DNA of 64,000 bases, taken from Mycolicibacterium austroafricanum. GTDB taxonomy: Bacteria > Actinomycetota > Actinomycetes > Mycobacteriales > Mycobacteriaceae. Positions 8,344 to 16,870 of this stretch are shown here, piece by piece. The translations under genes were made by a program, and so were the position numbers. The DNA is taken from contig NZ_HG964456.1 in assembly GCF_000612725.1 (NCBI RefSeq), forward strand, positions 1 through 64,000. Reading direction: 5' to 3'. The notes beneath the pieces were generated by a model, which saw nothing but the letters and a program-made list of their open reading frames with translations, made no database searches and was not told where the DNA came from. Every line of letters begins with the position of its first letter. The first letter of the stretch is position 1.

Positions 8344-9435
8344 CTAGTAGCGGCGCACGTTGTAGATCGGCGCCGACGAGATCGGCGCCACCTTCACCGG
8401 AGTGCCGTACGTCGAGGCGTGCACCATGTTCCCATCGCCGATGTAGATACCCGCGTGTGAGGCGTCCGAGTAGAAGGTCACTATGTCGCCGGGCTGTACC
8501 TCGGTCGTCGCCACGGGTTGTCCGCCCGCCGCGAGCGCCTGACTCGACCGCGGGAGCGATTTGCCGTTCTGCAGAAAGGCCCACTTGATGAGCCCCGAGC
8601 AGTCGAAGGCGTCTGGTCCTGTCGCACCCCACGAATAGGGCGCACCCACACGGGTCAACGCCGCCTGCACGACCGCGGCCCCCTCGGGTGAGCTGGACGG
8701 ACCGGGCCCCACCGGCGGTATCGCCTCGGGCATCGCCATGATGGCCGGGTTGGCCGCTGGCGGGACCGGCGGCGCGGGCGGCACCGGCCCAGGATCGGCA
8801 AGCGCTGCGCGTTGATCGGGAGTCAGTGCGCGATATAGCGCCTCTACTTCGGCGATCTGTGTTCGCAGCCGACTCTGCTTCGATTGCAGGCTTGCGCGGA
8901 CCGCTGACGCCTGCTCCGCGGCAGTACGAGCTGCCAGCGCCGACGACTGCGCGGCGCGCGCTGCGTCGTCGGCACGGGTCGACGCGGCGCGAAAGGCCTT
9001 GATGCGGTCCGACATCTGAGTGGCCATCACCCTGCTCGACGAGAGTTCGTCGAGCAGGCGTTGCGGAGACTCCGCGGTCAGCGCCGCGCTGATCGTGCTG
9101 GTCGAACCACCCATGTACGACGCGGCCGCCACCTGGTTCACAGCTGCCTGATACTCGCCGAGGTCGGCTCGCGCCGCGGTCATCGCCTCGAGTTCGGCGC
9201 GTTGACGATCCTCGGCCCTGCGCTGCGCCGCGAGTTTCGCCTCGAGGTCCAGCTCGGCTGAATACACCGCTTCCGTGGTCTGCTCGGCCTCTCGAGAGAG
9301 CTCCGTCAATCGAGCCAAGGCGTCGGCAGCCGGGTCGGCCCACCCAATGCCCGCCGAGTTGCCGAGAGTCAGTGCCAGCACGATCGCCACGACGAGAGCA
9401 CCCGCAGATCGGCATACCGCGGCAGGGCGGTTCAT
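8344..9435 (-). CDS. RipA-like NlpC/P60 peptidoglycan endopeptidase
   Basis: A 363-residue exported protein with the RipA plan. A signal peptide (about 1-32) precedes a long Ala/Glu/Arg-rich coiled coil (about 35-205), a Pro-rich linker, and an NlpC/P60 domain from about residue 245. The catalytic cysteine is C279 in DAFDCSGL, with histidines in SHAGIYIG and MVHAST. It would cut stem peptides between D-Glu and mDAP, and the coiled coil may keep the domain inhibited as proposed for RipA. Start is taken at ATG 9435. A TTG at 9441 has a better AAGGAC site, and an ATG at 9468 abutting the operator could be leaderless. Confidence 0.88.
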   Translation of the reverse strand: MNRPAAVCRSAGALVVAIVLALTLGNSAGIGWADPAADALARLTELSREAEQTTEAVYSAELDLEAKLAAQRRAEDRQRAELEAMTAARADLGEYQAAVNQVAAASYMGGSTSTISAALTAESPQRLLDELSSSRVMATQMSDRIKAFRAASTRADDAARAAQSSALAARTAAEQASAVRASLQSKQSRLRTQIAEVEALYRALTPDQRAALADPGPVPPAPPVPPAANPAIMAMPEAIPPVGPGPSSSPEGAAVVQAALTRVGAPYSWGATGPDAFDCSGLIKWAFLQNGKSLPRSSQALAAGGQPVATTEVQPGDIVTFYSDASHAGIYIGDGNMVHASTYGTPVKVAPISSAPIYNVRRY

Positions 9436-9468
9436 CCTCAAAACACAGTCCTTACACCGCAGGGACAT

Positions 9469-9486
9469 CTATGGTCTAGCTACGTA
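9469..9486 (-). promoter_or_regulatory. BlaI-type operator before the RipA-like gene
   Basis: On the minus strand TACGTAGCTAGACCATAG; its end nearly touches the possible leaderless ATG at 9468. It shares the 15-mer TATGGTCTAGCTACG with the site before ccsA (19475-19489). Confidence 0.55.
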
Positions 9487-9663
9487 GGTCACGGAAAGAT
9501 TACGAGTAACCGCGGTCAATGTCCACGCCCACGGCGATGCTCATCGGCCTTACGCGCCCCTCGCGCGTGCTCCGTCGCACCAGGCGCGGCTCAAAAACGC
9601 ACTCCCGCTGAATGTTCCGGTCGAATCGCACCACGGCACCCAACGCCGAAACTATCGTGCAAC

Positions 9664-9681
9664 TACTATGTGAGATAGTAG
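9664..9681 (+). promoter_or_regulatory. BlaI-type operator before ctaE
   Basis: TACTATGTGAGATAGTAG, extended on the left by C to give 7-bp perfect arms CTACTAT/ATAGTAG around a 5-base spacer. It lies about 50 bases before the ctaE start. Confidence 0.65.
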
Positions 9682-9729
9682 GTAGCGACTCAGTAGACCG
9701 TCTGCGGACTTGGCTTGACGAGGGACGAC

Positions 9730-10323
9730 ATGACAAGTGGCACCGCCATCACGGCACGGGTTCATTCCCTGAATCGGCCCAACATGGTCGCCGTGGGGAC
9801 AATCGTGTGGTTGTCCAGTGAGTTGATGTTCTTCGCCGGTCTGTTCGCGATGTACTTCACCGCTCGTGCCCAGGCCGACGAGTGGCCGCCGCCGCCCACC
9901 GAGCTGAACCTCGCGCTCGCGGTGCCGGTGACCTTGGTCCTCATCGCGTCGTCGTTCACTTGCCAGATGGGTGTCTTCGCCGCCGAACGCGGCGACGTGT
10001 TCGGCCTGCGCCGGTGGTACGTCGTCACCTTCGTCATGGGATTGTTCTTCGTGCTCGGCCAGGGATACGAGTACCTCAGCCTGGTGCGTGAGGGAACCAC
10101 GATCGCCGGCAGCGCGTACGGGTCGGTCTTCTACCTCACCACGGGTTTCCACGGGTTGCACGTGATCGGCGGTCTCGTCGCCTTCATCCTGCTGCTCATC
10201 CGCACGCGCATGAGTAAGTTCACCCCTGCCCAAGCGACGGCCGCCATCGTGGTGTCCTATTACTGGCACTTCGTCGATATCGTGTGGATCGCGCTCTTTG
10301 CCACTATCTACTTCGTGAGATGA
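9730..10323 (+). CDS. ctaE: Cytochrome c oxidase subunit III
   Basis: A 197-residue five-helix membrane protein matching the short actinobacterial subunit III of aa3 oxidase. Diagnostic stretches are WLSSELMFFAGLFAMYF, the GQGYEY segment, TGFHGLHVIGG, and the C-terminal YYWHFVDIVWIALF. Start is ATG 9730 with GAGGGA four to five bases before; the TTG at 9715 is part of that leader. It sits apart from ctaD (16969) and no subunit II or IV gene is in the window, so it would have to join chromosomal subunits. The strong dyad at 9664-9681 suggests repression by the local BlaI. Confidence 0.93.
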   Translation: MTSGTAITARVHSLNRPNMVAVGTIVWLSSELMFFAGLFAMYFTARAQADEWPPPPTELNLALAVPVTLVLIASSFTCQMGVFAAERGDVFGLRRWYVVTFVMGLFFVLGQGYEYLSLVREGTTIAGSAYGSVFYLTTGFHGLHVIGGLVAFILLLIRTRMSKFTPAQATAAIVVSYYWHFVDIVWIALFATIYFVR

Positions 10324-10679
10324 ACGGGGGCACGCCGCGCAGGTGGTGTCGACGACCCCCGCAGGCCGGAAGGTGGCTCGCGCAGGCGGCCATTGTCGTC
10401 GCAGTCGTGGCTACCGTCGTGGGACTCGCCTCGACCGTCGCCTCGACTGTCGCCGCCGGGCCGACGTCTGCGCAGGCCACCTCGACAGCCCCACCACGCC
10501 CCGCCGGCCCGACGCCCACCAAACACTCCTACGACGACACGCACACCGGCCAACAACCCGAAGTCGCGAACCCGGCGCTGTGGATCCTGGCGGGCGCCGT
10601 CGCGGGATTGATCGCGATCGCCGCCGCCATGTTGAGAGCGGGCAAACCCGTACGCCATCACCTCAGCCGGGGCCCGTGA
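10320..10679 (+). CDS. Small two-helix membrane protein coupled to ctaE
   Basis: A 119-residue protein whose ATG overlaps the ctaE stop (ATGA), so translation is probably coupled. It has a basic N-terminus, a first membrane segment (AIVVAVVATVVGLAS), a Thr/Pro/Ala-rich loop with KHSYDDTHTG, a second segment (LWILAGAVAGLIAIAAAML), and a short basic tail. I do not recognise a family. Its place after subunit III suggests an accessory or small subunit of the oxidase, but that is inference from coupling alone. Confidence 0.7.
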   Translation: MNGGTPRRWCRRPPQAGRWLAQAAIVVAVVATVVGLASTVASTVAAGPTSAQATSTAPPRPAGPTPTKHSYDDTHTGQQPEVANPALWILAGAVAGLIAIAAAMLRAGKPVRHHLSRGP

Positions 10680-10746
10680 ACTGCACGGCGAGTGGCGCCT
10701 CATCGATGTCGTCCCGTTTCCGCGGTTACGTCGTTGCGCTACATTC

Positions 10747-10764
10747 TACGTAGTATCTACGTAG
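10747..10764 (+). promoter_or_regulatory. BlaI-type operator before the tlpA-like/ctaG genes
   Basis: TACGTAGTATCTACGTAG, lying inside a longer dyad TTCTACGTAG-TAT-CTACGTAGAA (10744-10766) with perfect 10-bp arms. It is the most symmetrical copy in the window. The next gene starts about 180-190 bases away, leaving a long leader with no supported gene. Confidence 0.65.
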
Positions 10765-10941
10765 AACGTGCCGTGCGGACCCGGCTCTCTGGCTGCAGGG
10801 CCGCCGCCGTTGCTCGCCCGAGCAGCCGCGGCGCCGGCGCCGAACGTCCAGTCAAGGAGGTCGTCGGGTCGATGCCACAGGTCACGCAATACGTCGCGCG
10901 TCTTCAAGCCGGCGTTCCGTACCGCAGAAAGCTCCGGGTAA

Positions 10942-11661
10942 GTGGCACTTGAAATGACTCTTCGACTCACCGATGCGCCCCGAACGTCGCCGGCGAGGCT
11001 GGACATGGGCATTGAGCGTTGGCGACGGCGGCGACCCCCGACACGTTGGTTACTGGTGATACGGCGTGGCATCGCCGCGGGTCTGAGCGCGGTACTGTTC
11101 GGCGCCGCGGTGTCTGGGTGCTCCAGCGGAGATGACGCCGTCGCGCAGGGTGGCACGTTCGAGTTCATATCGCCGGGCGGGCAGGTCGACATCTTCTACG
11201 ATCCGCCGCAGAGTCGTGGTCGCCCGGGGCCGATACGCGGACCCGACCTGATGGACCCCAACCGCACGTTGTCACTTGATGACTTCGCCGAGCAGGTGGT
11301 GGTGATCAACGTGTGGGGTCAGTGGTGCGGCCCCTGTCGCACCGAGATGCCGGAATTGCAAAGGGTGTACGACGCGACCCGGAATGAGGGAGTCGCCTTC
11401 CTGGGCATCGACGTTCGCGATAACAATCGCCAAGCTGCGGTTGACTTCATCGTCGATCGCAACGTCACCTTCCCGTCGATCTACGACCCACCGATGCGCA
11501 CGATGATCGCCTTGGGCGCGAGGTATCCCACCACCGTTATCCCGTCCACCATCGTCTTGGACCGGTCGCATCGCGTCGCCGCGGTGTTCCTGCGGGCGCT
11601 GCTCGCCGAGGATCTCGAACCGGTGGTCCGTCGCCTTGCCGCCGAGACCGCAACCGGCTGA
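10942..11661 (+). CDS. TlpA/ResA-like thioredoxin lipoprotein
   Basis: A protein of about 239 residues with an arginine-rich start, a hydrophobic stretch and a lipobox-like VSGC. A TlpA/ResA fold follows with redox motif WCGPC (GQWCGPCRTEMPELQ), GIDVRDN and the cis-proline region YPTTVIPSTIVLD. Such proteins keep apocytochrome c haem-binding cysteines reduced, or help load copper into oxidase. The next gene is a CtaG-like copper assembly factor, and CcsA and CcdA are elsewhere in the window, so cytochrome c/oxidase maturation is the likely role. The start is unsure: GTG 10942, ATG 10954 and ATG 11005 are all possible. Confidence 0.82.
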   Translation: MALEMTLRLTDAPRTSPARLDMGIERWRRRRPPTRWLLVIRRGIAAGLSAVLFGAAVSGCSSGDDAVAQGGTFEFISPGGQVDIFYDPPQSRGRPGPIRGPDLMDPNRTLSLDDFAEQVVVINVWGQWCGPCRTEMPELQRVYDATRNEGVAFLGIDVRDNNRQAAVDFIVDRNVTFPSIYDPPMRTMIALGARYPTTVIPSTIVLDRSHRVAAVFLRALLAEDLEPVVRRLAAETATG

Positions 11662-11746
11662 GGCCCCCCGCGATGAATGGCGACCCCGCCCCGGCTGCAC
11701 GTCGCCGCGGGGCGCGGCCGACACTCGGGCGCAACGCTGCGACGCG

Positions 11747-12742
11747 ATGGTGGGCTGCCCCGTGATCGGTCAGGTGGTGCTCCCCACCTCACCGCCGTCG
11801 CTATGGGCGATGCTCGGTTGGTTACCGCCACCGGTTCCGATACTGCCGGTATTGGCAATTGTTTTGGCGGTGTGGTACCTGCTCGCCGTTCGAGTCGTCA
11901 GATCCCGTGGCCGCCAGTGGGCCTGGACGCGCACGGCGAGCTTCCTGGCCGGCTGTATCGCCTTGGCGGCGGTGACGGGCCTGGCCATCGACGGCTACGG
12001 CTACCGACTGTTCAGTGCCTTCATGTTCCAGCATCTCACGCTGTCGATTCTTGTTCCGCCGCTGCTCGTGCTGGGTGCGCCCGGCCGGCTGCTACTCAGG
12101 TCCACGCCCCATCGTGGACTCGGACGCTACGTCATGATCTCCGCGCTGGGCGGACTGCGCTGCCGGGCGAGCAGGATCGTGCTGCACCCCGGCTTCACCA
12201 TTCCGGTGTTCCTGTTGAGCTACTACGGCCTGTACCTTTCCGATCTCTTCGACGCGGCGGCGGCCAGCGTGGCCGGACACGTCACACTGCAGGTGTTCTT
12301 CCTCGCCAGCGGCCTATTGTTCATCCTGCCGATCCTGTCGACCGGTCCCTTGCCGGTCCGGCAGAGCAACCTGGGCCGCTTCTTCGACATCTTCGTCGAA
12401 ATGCCGTTGCACGTCTTCATCGGCGTCATCTTGATGATGGCACCGCGGACGCTCACCGAGACCTTCTCCCAACCTCCGCCGGACTGGAACGTCGACCCCG
12501 TCGCCGACCAGGGGGTCGCCGGCGCCTTGGCGTGGTCCTACGGCGAGCCCGTCGCGCTGCTGACTACAGTGATCTTCGCCATCCGGTGGCGCCGTGACGA
12601 GGAGTCGGAGTCGAAGAAAAGGGAGGCCGACGTCGAACGCGACGACGCGGAACTGGCTGCCTACAACGCGTTTCTGCGCGGACTGCACCAACAGCGGCGA
12701 CCACCTACTGACTTGCCGAGCACCGCCAACGAGCACGACTGA
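11747..12742 (+). CDS. CtaG-like cytochrome oxidase assembly protein
   Basis: A 331-residue protein with about seven membrane helices that matches the caa3_CtaG family. Typical segments are FMFQHLTLSILVPPLLVLGAP, SYYGLYLSDLFD, GHVTLQVFFLASGLLF and EMPLHVFIGVILMM, with a family-type MFQH histidine and a charged C-terminal tail of about 55 residues. The family helps deliver copper to terminal oxidase. Start is placed at ATG 11747; the open frame reaches back to 11636 over the tlpA-like gene, but the earlier part is not helix-like. It probably forms a unit with the tlpA-like gene, 85 bases upstream. Confidence 0.85.
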   Translation: MVGCPVIGQVVLPTSPPSLWAMLGWLPPPVPILPVLAIVLAVWYLLAVRVVRSRGRQWAWTRTASFLAGCIALAAVTGLAIDGYGYRLFSAFMFQHLTLSILVPPLLVLGAPGRLLLRSTPHRGLGRYVMISALGGLRCRASRIVLHPGFTIPVFLLSYYGLYLSDLFDAAAASVAGHVTLQVFFLASGLLFILPILSTGPLPVRQSNLGRFFDIFVEMPLHVFIGVILMMAPRTLTETFSQPPPDWNVDPVADQGVAGALAWSYGEPVALLTTVIFAIRWRRDEESESKKREADVERDDAELAAYNAFLRGLHQQRRPPTDLPSTANEHD

Positions 12743-12808
12743 CGCCGTGGTGACAACGCGCCAGCCATCATCCCGGCGCCATGACCGAGGTTGTCGCAGC
12801 GACACTCG

Positions 12809-13447
12809 TCAGCGCTGCAGGGTCTCCATGACGGAAATCTCGAATTGCTGGCTTTCGATGAGCGACCGGGCGATCGCGATCGCCCCAGGATTCGACCCTG
12901 ACTGAAGTTCATCACGCGCGACCGAGATGGTGAAACGGTGCTGCCTGATCATCAGTTCGAGATACACGCCCGCCGCACCCACCCCGGTCGCGTTGGTCAA
13001 GCGACCGACGTCGGCATCGACCGCGAGGGGATGTTCACCCGGCCCAACGGCGACGCTGGGTGCGGCTGCCGGAGGACGGGACCCGACGGTCATGGGGGCG
13101 AATCCCCAATCCAGCAGAAGCGCCTGCAGCTCATTGACATGGGTGGTGCTGTTCGCGCTGATTCGTCTGGCGATGTCGCTGATTTCGGTTGGGACACCCT
13201 GTTTGCCGATGGTCTGGTTGCTCAGTGCAACAGCTTGAGCGCTGTGATCGATGATGTCGCGGGCGAACAACACGTCGAACCGAGTGTGCGCCTGTTCGGT
13301 GATGGCAACCGCGCCGCTGGATAGACCCGGCGACGAACCACCTTCGGCATCGCCGCATCCCGCGAGGGGAATCGTGATTACAACTCCGAGTACCGCACAT
13401 ACTCCGCGAACCCGGCGGCCGGTGGCGGTAGTGAGATCGGCGCGCAC
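12809..13447 (-). CDS. Divergent DUF305 lipoprotein
   Basis: A 212-residue predicted lipoprotein (lipobox IPLAGC) with the two-repeat DUF305 plan. The first metal-ligand motif reads DHSAQAVALSNQ and the second MIRQHRFTISVARDEL, where typical members have HHAQAI and HHAGAI. Several histidines and methionines thought to bind metal are therefore missing, unlike the other two DUF305 proteins here. GTG 13447 is chosen because the codons before it (open to ATG 13543) are low-complexity. It diverges from the small gene at 13612, with a BlaI-type dyad between them. Confidence 0.75.
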   Translation of the reverse strand: MRADLTTATGRRVRGVCAVLGVVITIPLAGCGDAEGGSSPGLSSGAVAITEQAHTRFDVLFARDIIDHSAQAVALSNQTIGKQGVPTEISDIARRISANSTTHVNELQALLLDWGFAPMTVGSRPPAAAPSVAVGPGEHPLAVDADVGRLTNATGVGAAGVYLELMIRQHRFTISVARDELQSGSNPGAIAIARSLIESQQFEISVMETLQR

Positions 13448-13584
13448 GCAGCCTATCTCAGCGTCGCCGCATCTCCGGGAAGGCGACGATCGTTCCCGTA
13501 GGCGCGGGCTGGGAGGCCCGCCTGCACCGTGTTCGTGAACCATCGCCGCACCTCGTATCGGGTGACCGTGAACGGATGGTCACA

Positions 13585-13602
13585 TACGTATTGACATAGT
13601 AG
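13585..13602. promoter_or_regulatory. BlaI-type operator between divergent genes
   Basis: TACGTATTGACATAGTAG lies 10 bases before the GTG of the small plus-strand gene and in the leader of the minus-strand DUF305 gene. The embedded TTGACA resembles a -35 box. Confidence 0.6.
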
Positions 13603-13611
13603 ATTGGTGGC

Positions 13612-13815
13612 GTGAAGAGCGCACTGGCCGTGTCCTGCCACGGACCGCGGGCGAGTTGGAACCAGGAGCGCCGCGAGCCGCTGAGGGGTCGACTGGCTCG
13701 CCGATGTATCGTGACGGCGCTACTGCTGGCCCTGGGGTTGGCGGTGTTGGCCTTGCTGGTGGCCGACCCGGCGGCCGCTCACCTCGCGGGCCTGGCCGGC
13801 CTCCCGCATTTCTAG
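13612..13815 (+). CDS. Small single-helix membrane protein
   Basis: A 67-residue protein starting at GTG, with a basic N-terminal half and one membrane segment (TALLLALGLAVLALLVA), ending in AHLAGLAGLPHF. I do not recognise a family. It is supported mainly by the operator 10 bases upstream and the signal-like composition. It could be leaderless or could be spurious. Confidence 0.5.
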   Translation: MKSALAVSCHGPRASWNQERREPLRGRLARRCIVTALLLALGLAVLALLVADPAAAHLAGLAGLPHF

Positions 13816-13933
13816 CCAGCCGCGGAAGCACCACGACCCTGCCGTAGCCGCATTTCCGGCGCAATGGTGCCGTGCAGCACTGTATTTGGGATGGGCCAAG
13901 AATGTCGGGAAGTCGTTGAGCTCGGTGAGCCGC

Positions 13934-14878
13934 TCACGCGAAGCAGATCAGTACGCCCGATAGCGACAGAGTGACGATCGCCAAGGGTGTGGCGGCCATC
14001 GCCGCTACTGCGCCGCTGAGCGTGACTTGGGTCTGGATGCGGGCGAAGCGTCGTGGTGGCTTCGATAACCGCTCTGCACGGGCGAGCACCGCGATACCGG
14101 CGGCGGCCAGACCGTGAGCCGGGGTGGTGGCGCCCGAGAGGGTTAACAAGCCCGCGAGCAGCGGCTGACGGCCGTGGTGACGAGCGGCCGCATCGTCGGC
14201 GCACATCTCCAACAGAGAACTGATGTGGCTGGCAGCGCTCGCGAAGAGCCCGCATGTGGGCAGCGCGGTGGTCAGGCCGCGCGCCGCGGCGACGATGTAG
14301 GCGTGCCGCCCGTCGAGGTGAGCACGCTCGTGGGCGACGACGGCCGCCAATTGGTTTTCATCGAGCGCGGCCATAGCCGCGGTCGTCACCACGATCGCCG
14401 GTGGGCGCCCCGCCACGCAATACGCCGCAGGCTCGGATGCCTCGATGACCACAACGTCGCTGCCGTACGACCTGCCCACCAGGCGCACGGCGTCGGCGTG
14501 CGCGAAGGTGTGGGTGCGCATGCGGCCCAGAGCGCGGCCGATTCGACAGACGACGGCGATCAGACTGCCGACTGCAATGGCCACTGCGACGGTCGCGACG
14601 ATTCGGGCCGGCCACCCGGCGTGGCCCACGAGAATCGCGCCGAGACGTTCCAGGCACGTGACGAGCAGCGCGTCGGGGCTGTCCCAATGCCCAGCGGCCT
14701 CGACGAGCAGCAGCGCGACGGCGGCAACCGAGCAGCCGAGCACCGTCACGACAGCGGTGATCCACGCGGCTATCGCCAGGCGCGGAGCCCCGCCGTCGGC
14801 GGTGATATGAACCAGCAGCTTCGGTCCGATCGCCAGGACCGCCGCGACGTAGAGCAGCAACGCCGCCGCGACGGTCAT
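13934..14878 (-). CDS. M56-family membrane metalloprotease, BlaR1-like without sensor domain
   Basis: A 314-residue protein with about four membrane segments and the zinc protease motif HERAH (H183-E184, H187). A downstream LEMCADDAA supplies the third-ligand region. It lacks the extracellular penicillin-binding sensor of staphylococcal BlaR1/MecR1, as does the mycobacterial partner of BlaI (Rv1845c type). Its ATG overlaps the blaI stop (ATGA), so the two are co-translated. In the known system the protease relieves repression by cleaving BlaI or an intermediate. What it senses without a sensor domain is unclear. Confidence 0.9.
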   Translation of the reverse strand: MTVAAALLLYVAAVLAIGPKLLVHITADGGAPRLAIAAWITAVVTVLGCSVAAVALLLVEAAGHWDSPDALLVTCLERLGAILVGHAGWPARIVATVAVAIAVGSLIAVVCRIGRALGRMRTHTFAHADAVRLVGRSYGSDVVVIEASEPAAYCVAGRPPAIVVTTAAMAALDENQLAAVVAHERAHLDGRHAYIVAAARGLTTALPTCGLFASAASHISSLLEMCADDAAARHHGRQPLLAGLLTLSGATTPAHGLAAAGIAVLARAERLSKPPRRFARIQTQVTLSGAVAAMAATPLAIVTLSLSGVLICFA

Positions 14879-15258
14879 CGGCGCGACTTGCGGGCCAGGC
14901 GCCGCAGCGCAGCACGCAAGTCAGCGGATTCCTCCGCGTCTATTTGCGCCACGAAATGACTCAGAACCGCCTCCGATCGACCGCCGCCGCTCAGTGCCTC
15001 CAGCATGAGTCGTGCACTGTGCTCCTCGCGAGTCAGGGTCGGCCGGTAGCGATACGCCTTGCCGTCGCGTTCACGCGACAGCCAACCCTTGCCGTGCAAG
15101 TTGTCCATCGTCGACATCACTGTGGTGTACGCGATGTGCCGTTCGGTGTTCAACTCGTCGAAGATGTCCCTGACCGTGGTGTCGGCGTCGGGGTCACGAT
15201 TCCAGAGGCGATCCATGATCGACGCCTCGAGTTCTCCGAAGCCACGCACCCGCGCCAT
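14875..15258 (-). CDS. blaI: BlaI/MecI/CopY-family repressor
   Basis: A 127-residue winged-helix protein. FGELEASIMDRLW, TTVRDIFDEL and YTTVMSTMDNLHGKGWLSRERDGKAYRYRP-type segments are the DNA-binding half. The C-terminal part forms the dimer helices. Start is ATG 15258 with AGGAGG eight bases before; the upstream in-frame codons to 15375 are discarded. It is first in an operon with the M56 protease. CopY (copper) and BlaI (beta-lactam) belong to one family, but the M56 partner argues for BlaI. Dyads with TAC/GTA half-sites recur across the window, and weaker copies lie before this gene, suggesting autoregulation. Confidence 0.93.
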   Translation of the reverse strand: MARVRGFGELEASIMDRLWNRDPDADTTVRDIFDELNTERHIAYTTVMSTMDNLHGKGWLSRERDGKAYRYRPTLTREEHSARLMLEALSGGGRSEAVLSHFVAQIDAEESADLRAALRRLARKSRR

Positions 15259-15278
15259 GATCGAACCTCCTGAATTGG

Positions 15279-15296
15279 TCAGTAGGTAGCTTACGG
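15279..15296 (-). promoter_or_regulatory. Candidate autoregulatory site before blaI
   Basis: CAGTAGGTAGCTTACGG on the plus strand has GTAGGTAGC/TTAC elements, a degenerate version of the dyad. A second weak copy, GTCAGTAGCTGAC, lies at about 15387-15399. Confidence 0.4.
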
Positions 15297-15434
15297 TGTC
15301 GACCGGCGTGCCGGTGCTGGAGTCGGACGCACTGCGCCGACTGCGATCGCGTAGCGGCCAGCCGGCCTCGGCCATGTACTGAGGACGTCAGTAGCTGACT
15401 GTGCTCGCATTGTGGCGCCGGTCGGGCAGCGGCC

Positions 15435-16457
15435 CTAGTCGTTGGGGATGCCCCGTTCCCCCAACCACGCCATCGGGTCGATCTTGTCAGTTCCATTGAG
15501 ATGCACCTCGAAGTGCAGATGCGGTCCTGTCGAGTTGCCTCGGTTGCCCATGGTGGCGATCTGGTCGCCGGCCATCACCCGCTGGCCGGTTTGCACATTG
15601 GTGGTGTCGATGTGCCCGTAGAGCGTCACCGTGCCGTCCGCGGCACGAATCTTGACCCACATGCCGAAACCCGGTGTCGGACCGGAGGCTATGACCTCGC
15701 CGTCGGATGCGGCGTAGATCGGAGTGCCGACGGCGTTGGCGATGTCGAGTCCGGCGTGCAGGGTGCCCCACCGGGCTCCAAAGCCCGAAGTCAAGATGCC
15801 TCGGGAAGGAAAAGCGAACTGTGGGCGCCGAAGCCGCGCCTCGCGCTGTGCCCGCTCCTGCGCGTAGGCCGTGCCGTTGGCCAATTCCTGTCGATGGATC
15901 CCGGCATCAAAGCTGTTCGCCACTGGGACGATCTGCATCCCCGAGGGGCCGGGGAGGGCGGCCGGGGACGCCGCAGTGTCGGCGACCAAAACCGGCTGCT
16001 GCGCCTCGGTGGCGTCGTCGGCTGCGTTCGCTGCGGCGGCGATCGCGCCGACGGCGATGGCCGTGATGACCAGCCTGCTGTGCGCCGCGCCGGCGGCCTC
16101 AGGGGTCTTTCGATGCGCCCCGCCAGAGGCGCGGACGTTACTACCCGAAAGCGCCCGGCGAGACGGCCGTGGGCATTCCCGAAGATGTGCCCCGCCGACG
16201 TGAATCGGCACGGTCGGCGGCGCTGTGTTCGTCGAACCTGTCGGTGCGAGCAGCAGCCGGGGCGACTCATCAGCCAAATCGTTGAGATCGTCGAGTTCAG
16301 GTGCGCTCAACACCTCGAAGTCGATGGCGAACGGATCGCTGCGACAACTGGCCATATCCATCAACGCGCCGAACTCGCCGAAGGCGATGATCTCGGTGAC
16401 GTCGGTGGCCCCACGATCGGCCGCCGCATCTGGTCGCGCGATCCGGTGATGCACCAA
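15435..16457 (-). CDS. M23-family peptidoglycan endopeptidase (LytM type)
   Basis: A 340-residue protein with a cytoplasmic N-terminal part, one membrane segment around residues 130-150 (VITAIAVGAIAAAANAA), a linker, and a C-terminal LytM domain. The domain shows HAGLDIANAVGTPIYAASDGEV, GMWVKIRAADGTVTLYGH and the GPHLHFEVHLNG metal motif. The HxxxD and HLH motifs are intact, so zinc-dependent peptidase activity is plausible. It starts at TTG 16457 (GTG 16454 possible) with AAAGGA about ten bases before. The upstream region holds a BlaI-type site near 16646. Confidence 0.85.
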   Translation of the reverse strand: MVHHRIARPDAAADRGATDVTEIIAFGEFGALMDMASCRSDPFAIDFEVLSAPELDDLNDLADESPRLLLAPTGSTNTAPPTVPIHVGGAHLRECPRPSRRALSGSNVRASGGAHRKTPEAAGAAHSRLVITAIAVGAIAAAANAADDATEAQQPVLVADTAASPAALPGPSGMQIVPVANSFDAGIHRQELANGTAYAQERAQREARLRRPQFAFPSRGILTSGFGARWGTLHAGLDIANAVGTPIYAASDGEVIASGPTPGFGMWVKIRAADGTVTLYGHIDTTNVQTGQRVMAGDQIATMGNRGNSTGPHLHFEVHLNGTDKIDPMAWLGERGIPND

Positions 16458-16645
16458 TTCGAGACGATCCTTTGCCGTTACCGATTCGTTATCTGGTTGG
16501 CGAGACGCTAACCGAACGCCCGCGATTGGGCAAGCCGTCGACCGTCGATGAACGCCCAGCCCAACATCGCGTTTCGCGGATTAGTTTGGTAAACAATCGG
16601 TTTGATCACCGAACCCGCAACAACGTGAACGGTCTTTCGACTCGG

Positions 16646-16665
16646 TACGTACGTAGTAGAACGTA
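16646..16665. promoter_or_regulatory. BlaI-type operator, M23 side
   Basis: TACGTACGTAGTAGAACGTA contains overlapping TACGTA and GTAGTA elements. It lies nearer the M23 gene, which starts about 190 bases away. Confidence 0.5.
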
Positions 16666-16870
16666 ATGTGAGGGCCACCGTCTGGGCCGGGCGTCGTTCG
16701 GTGACCACCTCGAAACAGCTACCACGCCGCCGCGAGACCCGGCAACGCCTGACGCACCGGGGGTGGCCCCAAGAGTGCTGAGCCGGAGCGGGTGCGAGTG
16801 CTCGGCACCCGCCCCGGCAGGACACCCGTCACCGGGCGATGTGGCTCACTGACGGATCCAGAATTTTTCA

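Noticed and set aside
8225..9415. Long in-frame extension of copC on the minus strand
   Set aside because: It overlaps the RipA-like gene on the same strand in another frame, is Arg/Gly-rich and not protein-like, and copC has a strong ribosome site at its GTG 8224.
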